Positions 14,706-17,354 of a stretch of 17,354 nt of DNA are shown here, in pieces. Source of the DNA: an uncultured Eubacterium sp. Lineage in GTDB: Bacteria; Bacillota_A; Clostridia; Lachnospirales; Lachnospiraceae. Position numbers and translations under genes: made by a program. The stretch is taken from positions 1-17,354 of the forward strand of contig CAQBGY010000040.1 of assembly GCA_948759685.1 (NCBI GenBank), given 5' to 3'. Below the pieces are notes generated by a model. That model did no database searches. It saw only the letters and a list, made by a program, of their open reading frames with translations, and had not been told where the DNA came from. Within the stretch, counting starts at the first letter, position 1. The number at the start of each line of letters is the position of its first letter.

Positions 14706-17354
14706 CTTTTCATTTACAAAATGGTGTAGTGATAACAAGCTTTACTTTTTAGCATTTATCCTACCTGTTATTTCAATGACTGTTGTGTATTTAATTAAAG
14801 GTGTATTTCCATTCGGAGATGAAATGTACCTTAGAAGTGACTGTTACCACCAATACACACCATATCTTGAAATCCTGCAAAACAAATTGCGTGGCGGCGG
14901 AAGTCTTTTTTACACCTGGGAAATCGGTTCCGGTATGAACTTTCTGGCAATCGCTGCTTACTACTTATCCAGTCCGTTTAATCTTTTAACAATTATTTGG
15001 CCTGGCAATATGGCAGACTTCGTAAGTTTTTCCATTATTCTAAAAATGGGACTTTCAGGATTTGCTACTACTTACTATCTGACAAAGAAATTCCATAGTA
15101 AAAATATAAACGCTGTAATTTTTGGTATGATTTATGCCCTGTCAGCATATTTTGCAGCATTCAGCTGGAATATTATGTGGCTTGACTGTATGTGGCTGCT
15201 TCCATTTATTATTCTTGGTCTTGACCGTTTAGTAAATGAAAAACGTTATAAAATGTACTGTATCGCACTGGCGCTAGGGATTTTCTCTAATTATTATATT
15301 GGAATTATGCTGTGTATTTACAGTGTTATCTATTTTATATATTTACTTTGTGTTTCTGATTTTGATTCCAATGTCGGACAGTTAAAGGCAAGATTACTTG
15401 CTTTTAAAGACTTTGCAATCTATTCTATTTTAGGTGGCGGTCTGGCAGCATGTGTGATTCTTCCGGAATACTTTAACATGCTTATGACAAAATCAGCAGA
15501 TACATCATTCCCGGAAGCCTTAGAAGAATATTTTTCTATTCTCTATATGCTGTTCCGTTCATTAATCTGCATACCTGTAGCAGACTTAAAATATCCACAT
15601 GACCCGAACATTTATTGTACTGTGGCTGTATTTATTTTAATTCCACTATTCTGGTTATGCAAAAAAATCAGCATAAAAGAACGTGTCGGCAAAACAATTA
15701 TTGCCGTTATTATGTTATTAAGTTTTAATTTTAACATTCCAAACTATATCTGGCATGGTTTACATTTTCCAAATAGTCTGCCGTGTAGAGAATCATTCCT
15801 CTATATTTTCCTTATAGTCACAATGGCTTATGAGGCTTTCATTCATATTCGGGAATTTAAACCGGCACAGATTATCGGCTCTGCCGGAGCCTCTGTCGGT
15901 CTGATATTAGTATTACAGGAATTATTTAAAAACACCGGTTTCTTTAGTGAACTGGATGTAGATACAAGTATCATTAAGATTATTTACTTTAGTATTTTCT
16001 TTATTGGTTTGTATGTACTTTTATTCTTCTGCTACAGAAAATATCATGACATGAAAGCATTCTTTACGTATTTATTAATACTATTGGTTTTCTGTGAGTT
16101 AACTTTAAACATGAGCGTTACAGGTATTCCTAGTACTTCTTCACGTAGTGGATATTACGAAGCAAGAGCTACCTATGACGAGTTAAACAAAGCTGCTGAA
16201 GATATGGCAAAAGCTGAGGGAGTTAATTTCTACCGGACAGAAGGAGAATATCATGCTACAAGAAATGATGGCGCCCGTTTCGGTTATGACAGTGTTTCAA
16301 CATTTTCATCCGTGGCTTCTGCCGCAATACAGGATTATTATGATGAAATTGGTATGCAGACATCATTCAACGCCTACTCATATTATGGGCACACACCATT
16401 AACTGCTGCAATGCAGTCTATTAAATATGAATATGCAACCGGCTCCTGTTCTCTTCCAAACAATATGACACTTGTTAATCAGAAGACTTATAAAACAAAA
16501 AGTGGTCAGAGTACATTAAAATTATATAAATATAATAATACACTTCCACTTGGATTCATGATGAACACCGGTACTGAAGCCAGCTGGGATAAGAAAAGCG
16601 GAAATCCATTTGCTACACAAAATAACTTTGTACGAACAGCTGTAAATGGTGGCAAAAATATTTTCCATCAGTTAAAATCATCTGCTGTTGGAACCTTCAG
16701 TGCCAAGTATGCTTTAGAGGCAAATGACAAATACACACCGGATCCAAATCAGAAGACTTTTGATGTTTACTTCTACTGTACAACATCATCTGAAACGCTT
16801 ACTGCTACTGTAACTAACGGCAATATTATCGAAGAGCAGAACGGTTCGACTTCTACTACGACGACCAAATCATTTTCTTCAACAAATCAGAATTATATCT
16901 GTCATTTAGGAAATGTAACTGCTGATTCTACGATTACAATTACTGCAGGCGATGGCCAGGCAATTTCTGCATGTTACGCATACGCCTTTGATACAGAAGC
17001 ATGGCAGGAAGATTTTGCACTTTTAAACGCAAATCCATATACTGTTACTGAACGCACTGATACAAAAATCAGCGGTACAGTTACTGCATCACAACAGGGT
17101 ATTATGTACACATCAATCCCTTACGACAAAGGCTGGAAGGTTTCTATTGATGGAAATGAATCTGCAATTACTCCTATTTGTGATGGTGCGTTTATCGGCG
17201 TATTAGTAGATGGCGGTCAACATGAAGTAACATTTAAATATACTCCACAAGGATTTGGAAGTGGACTAACAATCAGTATTTTATGTCTGCTTGCATTCTT
17301 AGGATTAATATTCAAAGATAATATTACAGCATTTATCATGACAGCTGGCAAAAA
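14683..17354 (+). CDS. YfhO-family multi-pass membrane glycosyltransferase, C-terminus cut by window edge
   Basis: The frame is open from the ATG at 14683 to the right edge, 890 codons with no stop. The first membrane helix (about 20-40) is followed by SDCYHQYTPYLEIL (Asp53), SLFYTWEIGSGMNF and AAYYLSSPFNLL, the N-terminal pattern of the YfhO family (GT-C-like fold, with the key acidic residue in the first outside loop). Many further membrane helices fill residues 100-480. A large outside domain (about 480-860) follows, including a Ser/Thr-rich stretch near 720-735. A last helix (about 865-882) suggests the stop is close. In Bacillus, YfhO takes sugar from undecaprenyl phosphate and puts it on lipoteichoic acid. 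The start has AAGGGG 7 bases upstream and overlaps the GtrA-type gene by 23 bases, implying coupling. The acceptor polymer here is unknown. Confidence 0.9.
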   Translation, partial: MKMKKQSNFSFTKWCSDNKLYFLAFILPVISMTVVYLIKGVFPFGDEMYLRSDCYHQYTPYLEILQNKLRGGGSLFYTWEIGSGMNFLAIAAYYLSSPFNLLTIIWPGNMADFVSFSIILKMGLSGFATTYYLTKKFHSKNINAVIFGMIYALSAYFAAFSWNIMWLDCMWLLPFIILGLDRLVNEKRYKMYCIALALGIFSNYYIGIMLCIYSVIYFIYLLCVSDFDSNVGQLKARLLAFKDFAIYSILGGGLAACVILPEYFNMLMTKSADTSFPEALEEYFSILYMLFRSLICIPVADLKYPHDPNIYCTVAVFILIPLFWLCKKISIKERVGKTIIAVIMLLSFNFNIPNYIWHGLHFPNSLPCRESFLYIFLIVTMAYEAFIHIREFKPAQIIGSAGASVGLILVLQELFKNTGFFSELDVDTSIIKIIYFSIFFIGLYVLLFFCYRKYHDMKAFFTYLLILLVFCELTLNMSVTGIPSTSSRSGYYEARATYDELNKAAEDMAKAEGVNFYRTEGEYHATRNDGARFGYDSVSTFSSVASAAIQDYYDEIGMQTSFNAYSYYGHTPLTAAMQSIKYEYATGSCSLPNNMTLVNQKTYKTKSGQSTLKLYKYNNTLPLGFMMNTGTEASWDKKSGNPFATQNNFVRTAVNGGKNIFHQLKSSAVGTFSAKYALEANDKYTPDPNQKTFDVYFYCTTSSETLTATVTNGNIIEEQNGSTSTTTTKSFSSTNQNYICHLGNVTADSTITITAGDGQAISACYAYAFDTEAWQEDFALLNANPYTVTERTDTKISGTVTASQQGIMYTSIPYDKGWKVSIDGNESAITPICDGAFIGVLVDGGQHEVTFKYTPQGFGSGLTISILCLLAFLGLIFKDNITAFIMTAGK

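Noticed and set aside
1..17354. Insertion sequences, CRISPR arrays, tRNA/rRNA genes, known large riboswitches
   Set aside because: Gaps are short and none shows transposase remnants, spaced direct repeats, tRNA cloverleaf signatures or a recognised riboswitch core.

Overview
The window is AT-rich, with compact genes, strong AGGAGG-type ribosome binding sites and sigma-A-like promoters. Its gene families (OmpR/PhoR two-component pairs, a ComEA-like competence protein, argCJBD, a CsbB/GtcA/YfhO-type cassette) point to a low-GC Gram-positive bacterium, most likely a Clostridia member of the Lachnospiraceae type. The genus cannot be fixed from the sequence alone. I see no mobile elements, CRISPR arrays, tRNAs or rRNAs, and it reads as core chromosome. 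Every gap between genes is shorter than 300 bases.

Left part, all on the minus strand and therefore read from high to low coordinates. A Na+/phosphate cotransporter carrying PhoU domains (6961-5312) is followed by a PhoB/PhoR-type two-component pair (5212-3194). Upstream of the transporter lie tandem TTTACA repeats with an 11-bp period that look like a Pho box, so this block reads as a self-contained phosphate sensing and uptake unit. Next come a half-size DMT/YdcZ transporter (3141-2713), a lipoprotein form of ComEA (2617-2024) with its own promoter, and a second OmpR-type regulator and histidine kinase (2011-1). The kinase is cut by the left edge of the window just before its last ATP-binding box.

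Middle: arginine biosynthesis. argC-argJ-argB-argD run leftward (11629-7100) and take glutamate to N-acetylornithine through the acetyl-recycling route. argG runs rightward (11901-13124) and ends in a clear intrinsic terminator. The 271 bases between argC and argG hold two mirror-image promoters (TTGCnT, 17-base spacer, TATAGT) with ArgR/AhrC-like palindromes between and over them. argF and argH are not in the window.

Right part: a new promoter directly behind the argG terminator starts an operon of three membrane proteins. They are a GT2 glycosyltransferase of the CsbB/GtrB/DPM-like type, a GtrA/GtcA-family flippase candidate, and a very large YfhO-family membrane protein that is still open at the right edge (890 codons visible). 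Together they match the three-component scheme known for lipoteichoic acid glycosylation in Bacillus and Listeria: make undecaprenyl-phosphate sugar, flip it, then transfer it outside the membrane. This is the most interesting system in the window, because the polymer decorated in this lineage and the sugar used are not evident.

Several start codons were reassigned from Shine-Dalgarno placement: argD (8272), argG (11901) and the Na/Pi transporter (6961). phoR starts with GTG directly after the phoB stop codon.
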